Below, in pieces: positions 1 through 8,235 of a stretch of 64,000 bases of DNA (position 1 is the stretch's first letter; each line of letters opens with the position of its first letter). The notes beneath the pieces are model-generated. The model was not told the DNA's origin, did no database searches, and saw only the letters and a list, made by a program, of their open reading frames with translations. The DNA comes from Pedobacter namyangjuensis (lineage in GTDB: Bacteria; Bacteroidota; Bacteroidia; Sphingobacteriales; Sphingobacteriaceae), in assembly GCF_003313325.1 (NCBI RefSeq), contig NZ_QMHQ01000003.1, positions 664,762 through 728,761 of the forward strand. The letters are read 5' to 3'. The translations under genes were made by a program, and so were the position numbers.

Positions 1-977
1 ACCCTTCTTTTTACTCTATCGCCCCTGGCTCAGAAAAAATATATACTTATGCAGTGTTGTTAGGATTAGCTGCCGGAGTTGGTTTAATTTTACTCGTACG
101 TTTCCTAAACCCATATATCTACGACAAAGAAACGGTTGAGGGCTTAACTAATACGCCAATCATCGGAGTTATAAGAAAGTTCCCAGACTTTATTGATAAA
201 GACAGCAGGCAAGCACTTTCATTGGCGCAGCCTAAATCGGTTTTTGCTGAATCGGTACGTTCTGTTAGAACAAACTTAAGCTTTATGGCTAGCCATAAAC
301 AAAGCAAAACGATATGTGTAACCTCTGAAGTTTCTGGAGAAGGGAAATCGTTTGTAACGATAAATCTAGCCAGCACACTTGCTTTAATTGACAAAAAAGT
401 AATCCTTATTGCTGCAGATTTGCGGAAATCTAAATTGCATAAGGCGTTTGGAAGCGATAATAAAAAAGGTTTAAGTTCTGTTTTAGCAGGTCATGAAACC
501 ATAGAATCGGTAATTATGTTCGACCAAATGCATGGGATAGATTTTATGCCATCTGGTCCGGTTCCGCCCAACCCGTCGGAGCTTTTGCATACCGAAAAAA
601 TGAAAGAGTTATTGGCTTTGTTAGCACCTAAATACGACTATGTTTTAGTTGATACAGCTCCTGTTGGTTTAGTTTCTGATGCTATTCCGGTTATCCGCCA
701 AAGCGATGTAAATATTTTTGTTATTAGATCTGGAAAATCGCAGTTGAGGGCAGCGGCAATTCCAGAGCGTTTATCACGCGAATATGGGTTAAATAATATG
801 GCCATCGTATTAAATGCATTTGGAGATGATGCATTACACTCTAACTATTATACTACAGATTACTCTAGAGGTGGTGGCAATAGCACATATTACTATTCAG
901 ATTACTCAGGATACTCGGGCTCTGGATATTATGATAACGACCCTAAAAAATGGTGGGAGTTTTGGAAGAAAAAGTAA
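1..977 (+). CDS. Wzc-like tyrosine kinase / polysaccharide co-polymerase, 3' part (5' end outside window)
   Basis: The frame is open from the first bases of the window, so this is the C-terminal part of a longer gene. The GTG at 54 is not the true start. The visible part opens with the last membrane helix (LLGLAAGVGLILLV), which normally closes the periplasmic chain-length domain. A cytoplasmic BY-kinase domain follows, with the P-loop SGEGKS, a second Walker motif ILIAADLRKSK and the Walker B segment YVLVDTAP. The last 45 or so residues hold about ten tyrosines, the usual autophosphorylation cluster, and end in a Trp/Lys-rich tail. Proteins of this family control chain length and export of capsule or exopolysaccharide at the inner membrane. 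The downstream sugar genes fit this role. Confidence 0.93.
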   Translation, partial: PSFYSIAPGSEKIYTYAVLLGLAAGVGLILLVRFLNPYIYDKETVEGLTNTPIIGVIRKFPDFIDKDSRQALSLAQPKSVFAESVRSVRTNLSFMASHKQSKTICVTSEVSGEGKSFVTINLASTLALIDKKVILIAADLRKSKLHKAFGSDNKKGLSSVLAGHETIESVIMFDQMHGIDFMPSGPVPPNPSELLHTEKMKELLALLAPKYDYVLVDTAPVGLVSDAIPVIRQSDVNIFVIRSGKSQLRAAAIPERLSREYGLNNMAIVLNAFGDDALHSNYYTTDYSRGGGNSTYYYSDYSGYSGSGYYDNDPKKWWEFWKKK

Positions 978-1016
978 GTAGTTGTTTTGTTTTTTAGGTG
1001 GTTAGTTTTTTAGTTA

Positions 1017-1523
1017 ATGATTGACAAGACTTACAAATGGTATCCGATTTATACACGTTCTAGGGCAGAGAAAAAAACAGCAGAAGCACTAGAGAAGAAA
1101 AACATTACCACTTACCTACCGTTAAAAAAGGTAGAAAAACAATGGAGCGATAGAAAAAAAATTGTTGAAGAGCCATTGCTTAAATCGTATTTGTTTGTAT
1201 ACATTTCTTCGGCTGAGCAAACAGAAGTATTATCAACAAATGGCGTAAGCAGGTTCATTTATTTTTCTGGGAAAATTGCCTCCATGCCGAACAAGCAGCT
1301 AGAGGATTTAAAATTGCTGTTAGCAGAAGAGGCAGATCTTGAAGTTATTGAACAGGAACTTGAAGTAGGTGAAAAAGTACTAATAAAAGCTGGACCTTTT
1401 AAAGGGATTATAGCCGAGCTAGTATCATTAAGAAGCAAAAAAAGCATTGTTTTAAGGTTAGAATCTTTAGGCCATGCGATAAAAATAAACACTTCTATGG
1501 CTTTCATAGAGAGCTTGAGGTAA
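1017..1523 (+). CDS. UpxY-type NusG-like transcription antiterminator
   Basis: This 168-residue protein has an N-terminal NusG (NGN) domain beginning KWYPIYTRSRAEKK, with the conserved aromatic/Arg pattern, and LKSYLFVYI further in. A C-terminal KOW segment (GEKVLIKAGPFKG) lies near residue 122. Specialised NusG paralogs of this kind (UpxY, LoaP, RfaH relatives) ride on RNA polymerase and prevent early termination in long polysaccharide operons. It sits 40 bp after the Wzc-like gene and ahead of about 24 kb of co-directional sugar genes, which is the expected place. Whether it acts on this operon is inferred from position only. Confidence 0.9.
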   Translation: MIDKTYKWYPIYTRSRAEKKTAEALEKKNITTYLPLKKVEKQWSDRKKIVEEPLLKSYLFVYISSAEQTEVLSTNGVSRFIYFSGKIASMPNKQLEDLKLLLAEEADLEVIEQELEVGEKVLIKAGPFKGIIAELVSLRSKKSIVLRLESLGHAIKINTSMAFIESLR

Positions 1524-1629
1524 ACAATTAAAAATCAGTAGGTTACAGAACTATCATGTGACTGAGAGGGCGGAGCTGTGTTTAGTCAGCAAGGCTAAAG
1601 TCCTAAGTACGAAGTCTCAAGACAGGCGA

Positions 1630-1652
1630 AACGAAAGACGAGAAACGAAATT
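1630..1652. repeat. Short purine-rich CGAAA/GACGA repeat upstream of the amidotransferase gene
   Basis: The stretch reads as degenerate copies of ACGAAAGACGA just before the asnB-like start codon. The same motif recurs at 5896-5923 and, in longer form, at 23160-23195 inside a glycosyltransferase gene. It lies in an open frame that would extend the next protein by 33 residues, but that extension resembles no protein and is not part of the gene. Confidence 0.5.
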
Positions 1653-1656
1653 ATTA

Positions 1657-3444
1657 ATGTGCCGCATAGCAGGAATTATCGACCCAAACTCTAACTCGTT
1701 AGCCATTAGCGAAAATGTTAGGCGAATGTGCGATGTTATGGCGCAGGGCGGACCAGATGATGAAGGGTTTTATCAGCCTACTACAAACACAGTTTTTGGG
1801 CATCGCCGATTAGCATTAATTGACCTCTCTCCAGCCGGACATCAACCCATGTTGCGAAAAAACTTAAGCGTTAGTTTTAATGGAGAGATTTACAATTACT
1901 TAGAATTAAAGCAAGAACTTAAAGAATTCGGCTTAACTTTTACAACCCAAACAGATACTGAAGTAATTTTGGCGGGTTTCGAAGCGTGGGGAACTAAAGT
2001 GTTCAGAAAATTGGAAGGGATGTTTGCCTTTGCGCTGCATAATTCTGCAGAAAATACCACCTACTTAGTAAGAGATCAATCGGGCATTAAACCACTTTAC
2101 TTTACCACACAAAGTGAAAAACTGATTTTCGCGTCGGAAGTGAAGGCTTTTAAACAAACGGATTATAAATTAGAAGAAAACCAAGATTGGCGAGTGTATT
2201 TTTTAGCATTCGGACATATCCCCCACCCTTACACTACGCTAAAAAATGTATTTTCGTTGACACCTGGCAGTTTCTTAGAATGGAATCATGAAACGACTAG
2301 CTTTAAAATAAATAGTTTTAAAACCGCAAAGCCAGAAAAAACTATTCTTAAAGAAGAAATTGCCACCGAAGCTATTAACAAAAAGTTAAAAAACGCTGTA
2401 AAAAGCCATTTGATTTCTGATGCGCCAATTGGTGTTTTTTTAAGTGGCGGAATAGACTCAAGCATTATTACCTTGTTAGCTAACGATGTTGTTGGTAACA
2501 ACCTAAACTCTCTTTCCATCAACTTTGTTGAAGAACAGTTTTCTGAAGAAAAATATCAAAAGCTAGTTAGCGAAAACATAGCAGGCGAACATACCTCCTA
2601 CCGAGTTACAAATAAAGATTTTGAAGCCAACTTTGATTCAGTTTTAGCAAGCATGGACCAGCCTACTAACGATGGAATAAATTCGTGGTTTGTTAACAAA
2701 TGCGCTAAAGAAAATGGCCTTAAAGCGGTTCTATCTGGTATCGGTGCAGATGAATTATACGGTGGTTATCCATCTTTTAAAAGGATGGAATTAATTAAAA
2801 AGCTAAAAAAGCTACCACGATTTATTTTAAAACTCAGTGCCAAACTTCCCTCAGAAAAGTTGAAACGTATTTATTACCTCAGTTATAAAAATCCGGTAGG
2901 AGAATATCTTTTTTTAAGAGGTTTTTTTATTCCAGAGTCAATTGCGAAAGTACTCAAAATCAGCAAGTCACAAATTGACAACTTGTTTGAAAACTTCCCG
3001 ATAGGCCAAGAAATTTCTGAATTAGAAGGCGAAGAACGTGCCTCTTGGTTCGAAACCAATTTGTTTATGCAAAATCAGCTATTAAAAGACACCGATTTTA
3101 TGAGTATGGCCCACGGAATAGAGGTTCGGGTGCCATTTTTAGATCAGCGTTTTGTAAATACAACAAATAAAATTTCCAATAATCAACGTTTTAAAGAAAG
3201 ACCAAAGGGAATATTAATCGAGGCTTTTAAAAATATTTTACCGAAAGCTATTTGGAACAGGCCTAAAATGGGATTTAGTTTCCCTTTGCAAAAATGGTTT
3301 TTGGAAGGCAACCAAATTACGGATGAGAAGATTTACAACAATAATGACTATGCTAAAAAACTAATAAAACAGTTTAAAGCAAATAAAATGCATTGGTCTA
3401 AAGCATTTGCACTGTATCAGGTGGTAAAAAACCATAAAAATTGA
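1657..3444 (+). CDS. asnB: Asparagine synthase (glutamine-hydrolysing)-like amidotransferase
   Basis: The start is set at ATG 1657, because the protein then begins MCRIAGI and places the catalytic Cys at position 2, as in class II glutamine amidotransferases. The open frame reaches back to 1558, but that part is repeat-derived. The product is 595 residues. An N-terminal Ntn glutaminase domain (GPDDEGFY, FNGEIYNY) is followed near residue 262 by the PP-loop LSGGIDSS of the synthetase domain. Members within polysaccharide loci often amidate sugar acids or act on an unknown carboxylate rather than make asparagine, so the substrate here is open. The stop codon overlaps the TTG start of the next gene. 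Confidence 0.9.
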   Translation: MCRIAGIIDPNSNSLAISENVRRMCDVMAQGGPDDEGFYQPTTNTVFGHRRLALIDLSPAGHQPMLRKNLSVSFNGEIYNYLELKQELKEFGLTFTTQTDTEVILAGFEAWGTKVFRKLEGMFAFALHNSAENTTYLVRDQSGIKPLYFTTQSEKLIFASEVKAFKQTDYKLEENQDWRVYFLAFGHIPHPYTTLKNVFSLTPGSFLEWNHETTSFKINSFKTAKPEKTILKEEIATEAINKKLKNAVKSHLISDAPIGVFLSGGIDSSIITLLANDVVGNNLNSLSINFVEEQFSEEKYQKLVSENIAGEHTSYRVTNKDFEANFDSVLASMDQPTNDGINSWFVNKCAKENGLKAVLSGIGADELYGGYPSFKRMELIKKLKKLPRFILKLSAKLPSEKLKRIYYLSYKNPVGEYLFLRGFFIPESIAKVLKISKSQIDNLFENFPIGQEISELEGEERASWFETNLFMQNQLLKDTDFMSMAHGIEVRVPFLDQRFVNTTNKISNNQRFKERPKGILIEAFKNILPKAIWNRPKMGFSFPLQKWFLEGNQITDEKIYNNNDYAKKLIKQFKANKMHWSKAFALYQVVKNHKN

Positions 3445-4550
3445 AAAGCAAAAACGTTCTATTTCTAACCCTCTACACCTTCGATTTAATTGGGGGAATA
3501 GAAAAAGTTTGTCGTAATTTTTTAGATGTATTTGAGTTGATAAAAAGCAGAGCTTCCATTGCAAATCATTTGACCTTATCACTTTATGATAAAGCTTCGC
3601 CCCAAAACAACTATAAAGCTTTTAATGGCAATAAAGTTAGCTTCGCGTTAGAAACGATAAAACAAGGATTTAAGGCAGATGTAATTATCCTGAGCCATAT
3701 ACACTTACTTATTTTTGCCAAAGCAATCAGACAAATCAATCCTAAAAAGAGAATTGTTTTAATTGCCCATGGAATTGAAGTGTGGAAGCCACTTGCAAGT
3801 TGGAAGGTGAAATTTTTAGCAAAGCTGGAGATTTGGGCAGTAAGTAATTACACGGCAAACCAGCTTATAAGCTTGCATAAAATACCTAGTAAGCAAATTA
3901 GCGTTCTGAACAATAGCTTATCAAAGGATTTTAATTTCGACAATGAGCCGAATCCTTCATCAGCTGTGCTAGCAAAATACAATGTACCTGCCGACCACAA
4001 AATACTGCTTACTACTTGCAGACTTTCATCCTTTGAACAGTACAAAGGTTATGATTTGGTTTTACTTTCCTTAAAAGATTTGATTAAAGCACACCCTAAT
4101 CTAAGTTATTTTATTGTTGGCAAAGCCGATGAAAATGAGAGAGAAAGAATCCAAAAATTAATTGATCGTTTAGGAATAAGCGCAAATGTTACCTTAACTG
4201 GCTATGTAAGCGATGAAGAACTGGAACAGTTTTACCGCAAGGCGGACATATTTGTAATGCCCAGCAAGGGTGAGGGTTTTGGATTGGTTTTTATTGAGGC
4301 CATTGGCTACGGATGTAATGTAATTGCAGGCAATGCCGATGGAAGTACTGACGCTCTTTTGAACGGAGAATTAGGATTATTAGTTGATCCAGATGATAAT
4401 GACGCCATTTATAATGCGCTTAACAAATTGATAGTTAATCCGCCAGCCAAAACTACGACAGCTGAAAACAGGCAAAAAGCAATAGCAAACTTTGGCTTTG
4501 AGCGTTATGCAGAAAAAGTTGAAGCTCTAATAACACAACATGCAAACTAA
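3441..4550 (+). CDS. Glycosyltransferase, GT4 family
   Basis: This 369-residue protein has the GT-B two-domain layout. The acceptor half carries a glycine-rich stretch near the N-terminus (LIGGIEKV). The donor half carries the GT4 signature GEGFGLVFIEAIGYG, whose two Glu residues usually bind the nucleotide-sugar. The gene starts with TTG in a four-base TTGA overlap with the previous stop and itself overlaps the next gene by 11 bp, so translation is probably coupled. It is a retaining, cytoplasmic sugar transferase by family. Donor and acceptor cannot be told from sequence. Confidence 0.9.
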   Translation: MKSKNVLFLTLYTFDLIGGIEKVCRNFLDVFELIKSRASIANHLTLSLYDKASPQNNYKAFNGNKVSFALETIKQGFKADVIILSHIHLLIFAKAIRQINPKKRIVLIAHGIEVWKPLASWKVKFLAKLEIWAVSNYTANQLISLHKIPSKQISVLNNSLSKDFNFDNEPNPSSAVLAKYNVPADHKILLTTCRLSSFEQYKGYDLVLLSLKDLIKAHPNLSYFIVGKADENERERIQKLIDRLGISANVTLTGYVSDEELEQFYRKADIFVMPSKGEGFGLVFIEAIGYGCNVIAGNADGSTDALLNGELGLLVDPDDNDAIYNALNKLIVNPPAKTTTAENRQKAIANFGFERYAEKVEALITQHAN

Positions 4551-5397
4551 CCAACATAATTGGACCATTGAGTCTAAAAGCTCACTTTTAGACCTTAAGC
4601 TTAAAGAAGTTTGGGCCTATAGAGATTTGTTAGGACTATTGGTTAGGCGAGATTTTGTTTCGTTTTACAAACAGACGGTACTCGGTCCGCTGTGGTTTTT
4701 TATTCAACCATTATTTACCACCATTATTTTTACTTTTATCTTCGGGAATTTGGCAGGTATATCTACAGATGATCTGCCAAAACCATTATTTTACATGGCC
4801 GGTATTACCGCTTGGAATTACTTCGCCGACTGCCTTACCAAAACCTCAACGGTGTTTAAAGACAATGCTAACATTTTTGGAAAGGTTTATTTCCCTAGAC
4901 TAATTATGCCACTAAGCATTGTGGTAAGCAATCTGGTTCGCTTTGGTGTGCAAATGATTTTATTTCTACTAATGATGGCTTACTATTATTTTGTAGTTGG
5001 CGCTTCATTTAACATAACTTGGGCAATTGCGCTTTTCCCCCTAATTGTCGTTTTAATGGCTTTGCTAGGCTTGGGAACAGGAATGATTATTTCGGCCATG
5101 ACCACCAAATACCGCGATTTAGCCTTTCTTGTTACTTTTGGCGTACAATTATTGATGTATGCCACAACGGTGATTTATCCGCTATCCGAAGCTTTTAATA
5201 AGTATCCGGCTTATGCCTGGATTATTGCATACAACCCAATGACGCCGATAATAGAAACCTTCAGATACGGCTTTTTAGGCGAAGGTAGTTTTAGTTGGGG
5301 AAGCTTAGGCTATGCAACTGGTGTAACTTTGTTTTTCCTGATCTTCGGAATTGTTATTTTTAATAAAGTGGAAAGAAATTTTGTGGATACTGTGTAG
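4540..5397 (+). CDS. ABC-2 type polysaccharide exporter, permease subunit (Wzm-like)
   Basis: The product has 285 residues, with an N-terminal amphipathic cytoplasmic part (LKEVWAYRDLLGLLVRRDF) and about six hydrophobic helices. This is the usual size and layout of Wzm/TagG/KpsM permeases. The sequence YKQTVLGPLWFFIQPL is typical of the family. It should form the membrane channel that moves lipid-linked glycan across the inner membrane with the ATPase encoded at 5926-7170. The pair is split by a four-helix-bundle gene, which is unusual. Confidence 0.93.
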   Translation: MQTNQHNWTIESKSSLLDLKLKEVWAYRDLLGLLVRRDFVSFYKQTVLGPLWFFIQPLFTTIIFTFIFGNLAGISTDDLPKPLFYMAGITAWNYFADCLTKTSTVFKDNANIFGKVYFPRLIMPLSIVVSNLVRFGVQMILFLLMMAYYYFVVGASFNITWAIALFPLIVVLMALLGLGTGMIISAMTTKYRDLAFLVTFGVQLLMYATTVIYPLSEAFNKYPAYAWIIAYNPMTPIIETFRYGFLGEGSFSWGSLGYATGVTLFFLIFGIVIFNKVERNFVDTV

Positions 5398-5399
5398 GT

Positions 5400-5428
5400 T
5401 TCGTTTTTCGTCTGTCGTTTTTCGTTCT
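5400..5428. repeat. Left arm of an imperfect inverted repeat flanking the four-helix-bundle gene
   Basis: The TTCGTTTTTCGTCTGTCGTT-type sequence starts directly after the permease stop codon. Its reverse complement closely matches 5896-5923, on the other side of the inserted gene. About 20 of 24 aligned bases agree by eye. Confidence 0.55.
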
Positions 5429-5514
5429 AGAAATCAAATATAATGTTGCCTATTTTTAGCTATATTCAGTACAAATCAATCATCCTTGATTATAACTTAA
5501 ATTCAGATTATATC

Positions 5515-5859
5515 ATGGAAAATAAATTGGAAGTTTGGAAAAAGGCTCACGACTTAACAATATCCATTTATTTGGTAACAAAACAATTTCCGAAAGAAGA
5601 AATGTTCGGCTTAACTGCTCAAATTAGAAGAAGTGCCTCGAGTGTGCCGACTAATATTGTAGAGGGGCAAGCTAGACAATATACGAAGGAGTTTATACAG
5701 TTTTTATTTATTGCAAAGGGATCGTTAGCCGAAACACATTATCATCTCTATTTGGCTAAAAGTTTAGCTTATTTGACTGAAGAAACATATTTTAAAATTG
5801 ATACTGAAATCATTAGCATAAAAATGATGTTGAACAAATTAATTAAGTCTCTGAATTAA
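5515..5859 (+). CDS. Four-helix-bundle protein (S23 / 23S-rRNA-intervening-sequence family)
   Basis: The start is set at ATG 5515, giving 114 residues that begin MENKLEVWKKAHDL, the standard opening of this family. An upstream in-frame ATG at 5443 would add 24 unrelated residues. The helices and the motif GLTAQIRRSASSVPTNIVEG are diagnostic. The family is related to proteins encoded by insertions in 23S rRNA genes and to the Avd accessory protein of diversity-generating retroelements, but its free-standing function is unknown. It separates the two subunits of the Wzm/Wzt exporter and is bracketed by inverted repeats, so it looks like an inserted cassette. No reverse transcriptase is present nearby. 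Confidence 0.9.
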   Translation: MENKLEVWKKAHDLTISIYLVTKQFPKEEMFGLTAQIRRSASSVPTNIVEGQARQYTKEFIQFLFIAKGSLAETHYHLYLAKSLAYLTEETYFKIDTEIISIKMMLNKLIKSLN

Positions 5860-5895
5860 TTAAATTATTATCCATCATTCTACTTCCTTATAAAT

Positions 5896-5923
5896 GAACA
5901 ACGAAAGACGAATAACGAACAAC
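5896..5923. repeat. Right arm of the inverted repeat flanking the four-helix-bundle gene
   Basis: The GAACAACGAAAGACGAATAA-type sequence is the reverse-complement partner of 5400-5428. It lies just before the start codon of the Wzt-like gene. Related units occur inside the glycosyltransferase gene at 23160-23195. Confidence 0.55.
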
Positions 5924-5925
5924 TA

Positions 5926-7170
5926 ATGAGCATCGCTATAAAAGTAGAAAACCTCTCCAAAGCTTATCGACTAGGTCAAATCGGTACAGGCACAATCAGT
6001 CGCGATTTGGAGCGTTGGTACGCTCGAATGCGTGGTAAAGAAGATCCTTTTTTAAGGATTGGCGAAACTAACGACCGCAGCACAAAAGGCAGTAGTGATA
6101 TTGTTTGGAGTTTAAAAGACATCAATTTTGAAATTGAACAGGGTGGTGCAGTAGGTATTATCGGCAGAAATGGTGCTGGTAAAAGTACCCTACTGAAGAT
6201 TTTGAGCAAAGTTACCGCCCCCACTACCGGGAAAATATCCGGAAAAGGTCGAATCGCCAGTTTATTAGAAGTTGGTACCGGTTTCCACCCAGAACTTAGC
6301 GGCAGGGAAAACATATTCCTAAACGGCGCCATTTTAGGCATGCGCAAAAAAGAAATTCAACGCAAATTTGATGAGATTGTTGACTTTGCAGGCATTGAAC
6401 GTTACATAGACACACCTGTAAAACGTTATTCGTCTGGTATGTATGTGCGTTTAGCCTTTGCAGTAGCCGCTCATTTGGAAAGCGAAATTTTAATTGTTGA
6501 TGAAGTTTTAGCCGTAGGCGATGCAGAATTTCAAAAGAAATGCCTTGGTAAAATGGGCGAAGTAAGCAAAGGCGAAGGTAGAACGGTGCTTTTTGTGAGC
6601 CATAATATGGGGAGTGTGCAACAGCTTTGTAATCGATCCATCATCTTAGACCAAGGTGGAATTCGTTTTGATGGGGCGGTAAATTTGGGCATAGGTATCT
6701 ATCACCAAAATATCATGTCCAATAAACAGAGTTTTTATGTTAATGAGACTGATGTGAAAAAAAAGATTAGCAAGATCTCATTGGTCAATGAAACGGATGA
6801 GGTACTTAGCACGATTACTTCATTTGATCAGAAAAGCCATTTAAGATTTGAAATTAGCCTCGATTCGTCTAAAGGCGTGAACTTTGGATGCACAATTTTT
6901 AATGAGCAGGGCGATGCAGTCATGTCTACGCCAGTGTTTGACAACTTTGATGCTGCTAAAAACAATCAGGTTATTAAAATTGAATTCCCGAGCAACCTGC
7001 TCAAAGCTGGGAATTATTACCTAGAAGGTGCATTATGGCAACATGATGGCGAAGTAATTGAGCAAAATGATTGCTACCTAACCATCAGTGTTGAACCAAG
7101 AAACAAAAATGAAATTCTAGAAAAAGGAGTAAGAGGAATTTTGTTAAATCCTTTCGAATGGAAAGCCTAA
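5926..7170 (+). CDS. ABC polysaccharide exporter, ATP-binding subunit with C-terminal sugar-binding domain (Wzt-like)
   Basis: The 414-residue product has an ABC ATPase domain with Walker A GRNGAGKST, signature YSSGMYVRLAF, Walker B ILIVDEVLAVGD and a switch His in VLFVSHN. After about residue 265 comes a beta-rich extension of some 140 residues, matching the Wzt C-terminal domain that in characterised O-antigen exporters recognises the capped end of the glycan. It partners the permease at 4540-5397. The extension suggests that the exported polymer carries a terminal modification, which the FkbM methyltransferase at 18783 could supply, but that link is inferred. Confidence 0.94.
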   Translation: MSIAIKVENLSKAYRLGQIGTGTISRDLERWYARMRGKEDPFLRIGETNDRSTKGSSDIVWSLKDINFEIEQGGAVGIIGRNGAGKSTLLKILSKVTAPTTGKISGKGRIASLLEVGTGFHPELSGRENIFLNGAILGMRKKEIQRKFDEIVDFAGIERYIDTPVKRYSSGMYVRLAFAVAAHLESEILIVDEVLAVGDAEFQKKCLGKMGEVSKGEGRTVLFVSHNMGSVQQLCNRSIILDQGGIRFDGAVNLGIGIYHQNIMSNKQSFYVNETDVKKKISKISLVNETDEVLSTITSFDQKSHLRFEISLDSSKGVNFGCTIFNEQGDAVMSTPVFDNFDAAKNNQVIKIEFPSNLLKAGNYYLEGALWQHDGEVIEQNDCYLTISVEPRNKNEILEKGVRGILLNPFEWKA

Positions 7171-7200
7171 TGGCTGTACCAAAATAATTTATAAGCACTA

Positions 7201-8214
7201 ATGAAGATCTATATTCTTTGCCCAGCTTATATGGCTACTGGAGGAACGGAGCTTTTACATCAATTGCATGCCAAGCTGATTGAAAAGTCTATGCATTCTT
7301 TTATTTTCTATACAGACAAGCAGGTTGATAATTCAAATGACCCTACGCCACCTCGATTTAAAAAATATGTAACGAAAGAATCTGAAGTTACTTTGGAAAT
7401 TCAAGATGATCAGGCTAATTATTTGGTGATTCCAGAAATATCGATTGGTCATATTACCTATCAAAAAATAAAATTATGTTATTGGTGGTTGAGCATCGAC
7501 AATTTTTTTATCATAAACAACCTCTCGGTTCAGCAATACCTGAAGCCCAACTTGAAAAGAATCATCAAAAAAATAATCAATTGGCATCCGTATCACATCA
7601 TCAATGCTATGATGAAAAAGTCAAACTTTTTTTGTTGCTTTTATCAATCAGCCTATGCTCAACTATTTTTAAAGAAACATTTTAATCCGAAAATTCTATT
7701 GCCACTTGAAGATTTTATCAATAGCGATGTCATTTCGGATGTTAATCCGACCAAAGAAAATTTGATTTTATATAATCCGATCAAAGGCTTTGAGATCACT
7801 GAGCAGTTGATCAACGCTTCCCGGGATCGGTTCATATGGAAGCCCTTAAGCAATCTACAGCCAAAAGCATTAGGGCTACTGCTGGCTTCTTCAAAAATAT
7901 ATGTTGATTTTGGCAATCACCCCGGTAAAGACAGAATCCCCAGAGAGGCCGCAATCAACAACTGTGTGGTTATTTCAAATACAAAAGGTGCGGCAAAGAA
8001 CGACCTTGATTTACCAATCAGTAACAAGTATAAATTTGCTGACCCATTAAAATCAAAACAACAAATCTTTGATTTGATTGCCGATATATTCAAAAATTTC
8101 GATGCACATCACCAAAATTTCACTCATTATAGATCAGCGATCTTGAACCAAGAAAAAGAGTTTGATACCCAAGTTGAAAATTTCATTAAATTGATTAGTA
8201 AGCCACATTCCTAA
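7201..8214 (+). CDS. Putative glycosyltransferase-like protein, GT-B fold
   Basis: I do not recognise a named family for this 337-residue protein. It opens MKIYILCPAYMATGGTELLH, a beta strand plus glycine-rich loop typical of the N-terminal domain of GT-B enzymes. A late segment, KIYVDFGNHPGKDRIPREAA, sits where the donor-binding helix of GT4 enzymes would be, with NNCVVISNTKGA after it. There is no clear E-x7-E pair. It lies between Wzt and UDP-galactopyranose mutase, so a sugar-transfer role is likely but not shown. Confidence 0.6.
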   Translation: MKIYILCPAYMATGGTELLHQLHAKLIEKSMHSFIFYTDKQVDNSNDPTPPRFKKYVTKESEVTLEIQDDQANYLVIPEISIGHITYQKIKLCYWWLSIDNFFIINNLSVQQYLKPNLKRIIKKIINWHPYHIINAMMKKSNFFCCFYQSAYAQLFLKKHFNPKILLPLEDFINSDVISDVNPTKENLILYNPIKGFEITEQLINASRDRFIWKPLSNLQPKALGLLLASSKIYVDFGNHPGKDRIPREAAINNCVVISNTKGAAKNDLDLPISNKYKFADPLKSKQQIFDLIADIFKNFDAHHQNFTHYRSAILNQEKEFDTQVENFIKLISKPHS

Positions 8215-8235
8215 AATGAATTTTATTCACCAGAA

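Noticed and set aside
1558..1656. N-terminal extension of the asparagine-synthase-like protein from GTG 1558
   Set aside because: The extension is repeat-derived, and only the ATG at 1657 places the catalytic Cys at residue 2.
5515..5859. Diversity-generating retroelement, suggested by an Avd-related four-helix-bundle protein
   Set aside because: No reverse transcriptase and no template/variable repeat pair with adenine-biased changes was found nearby.
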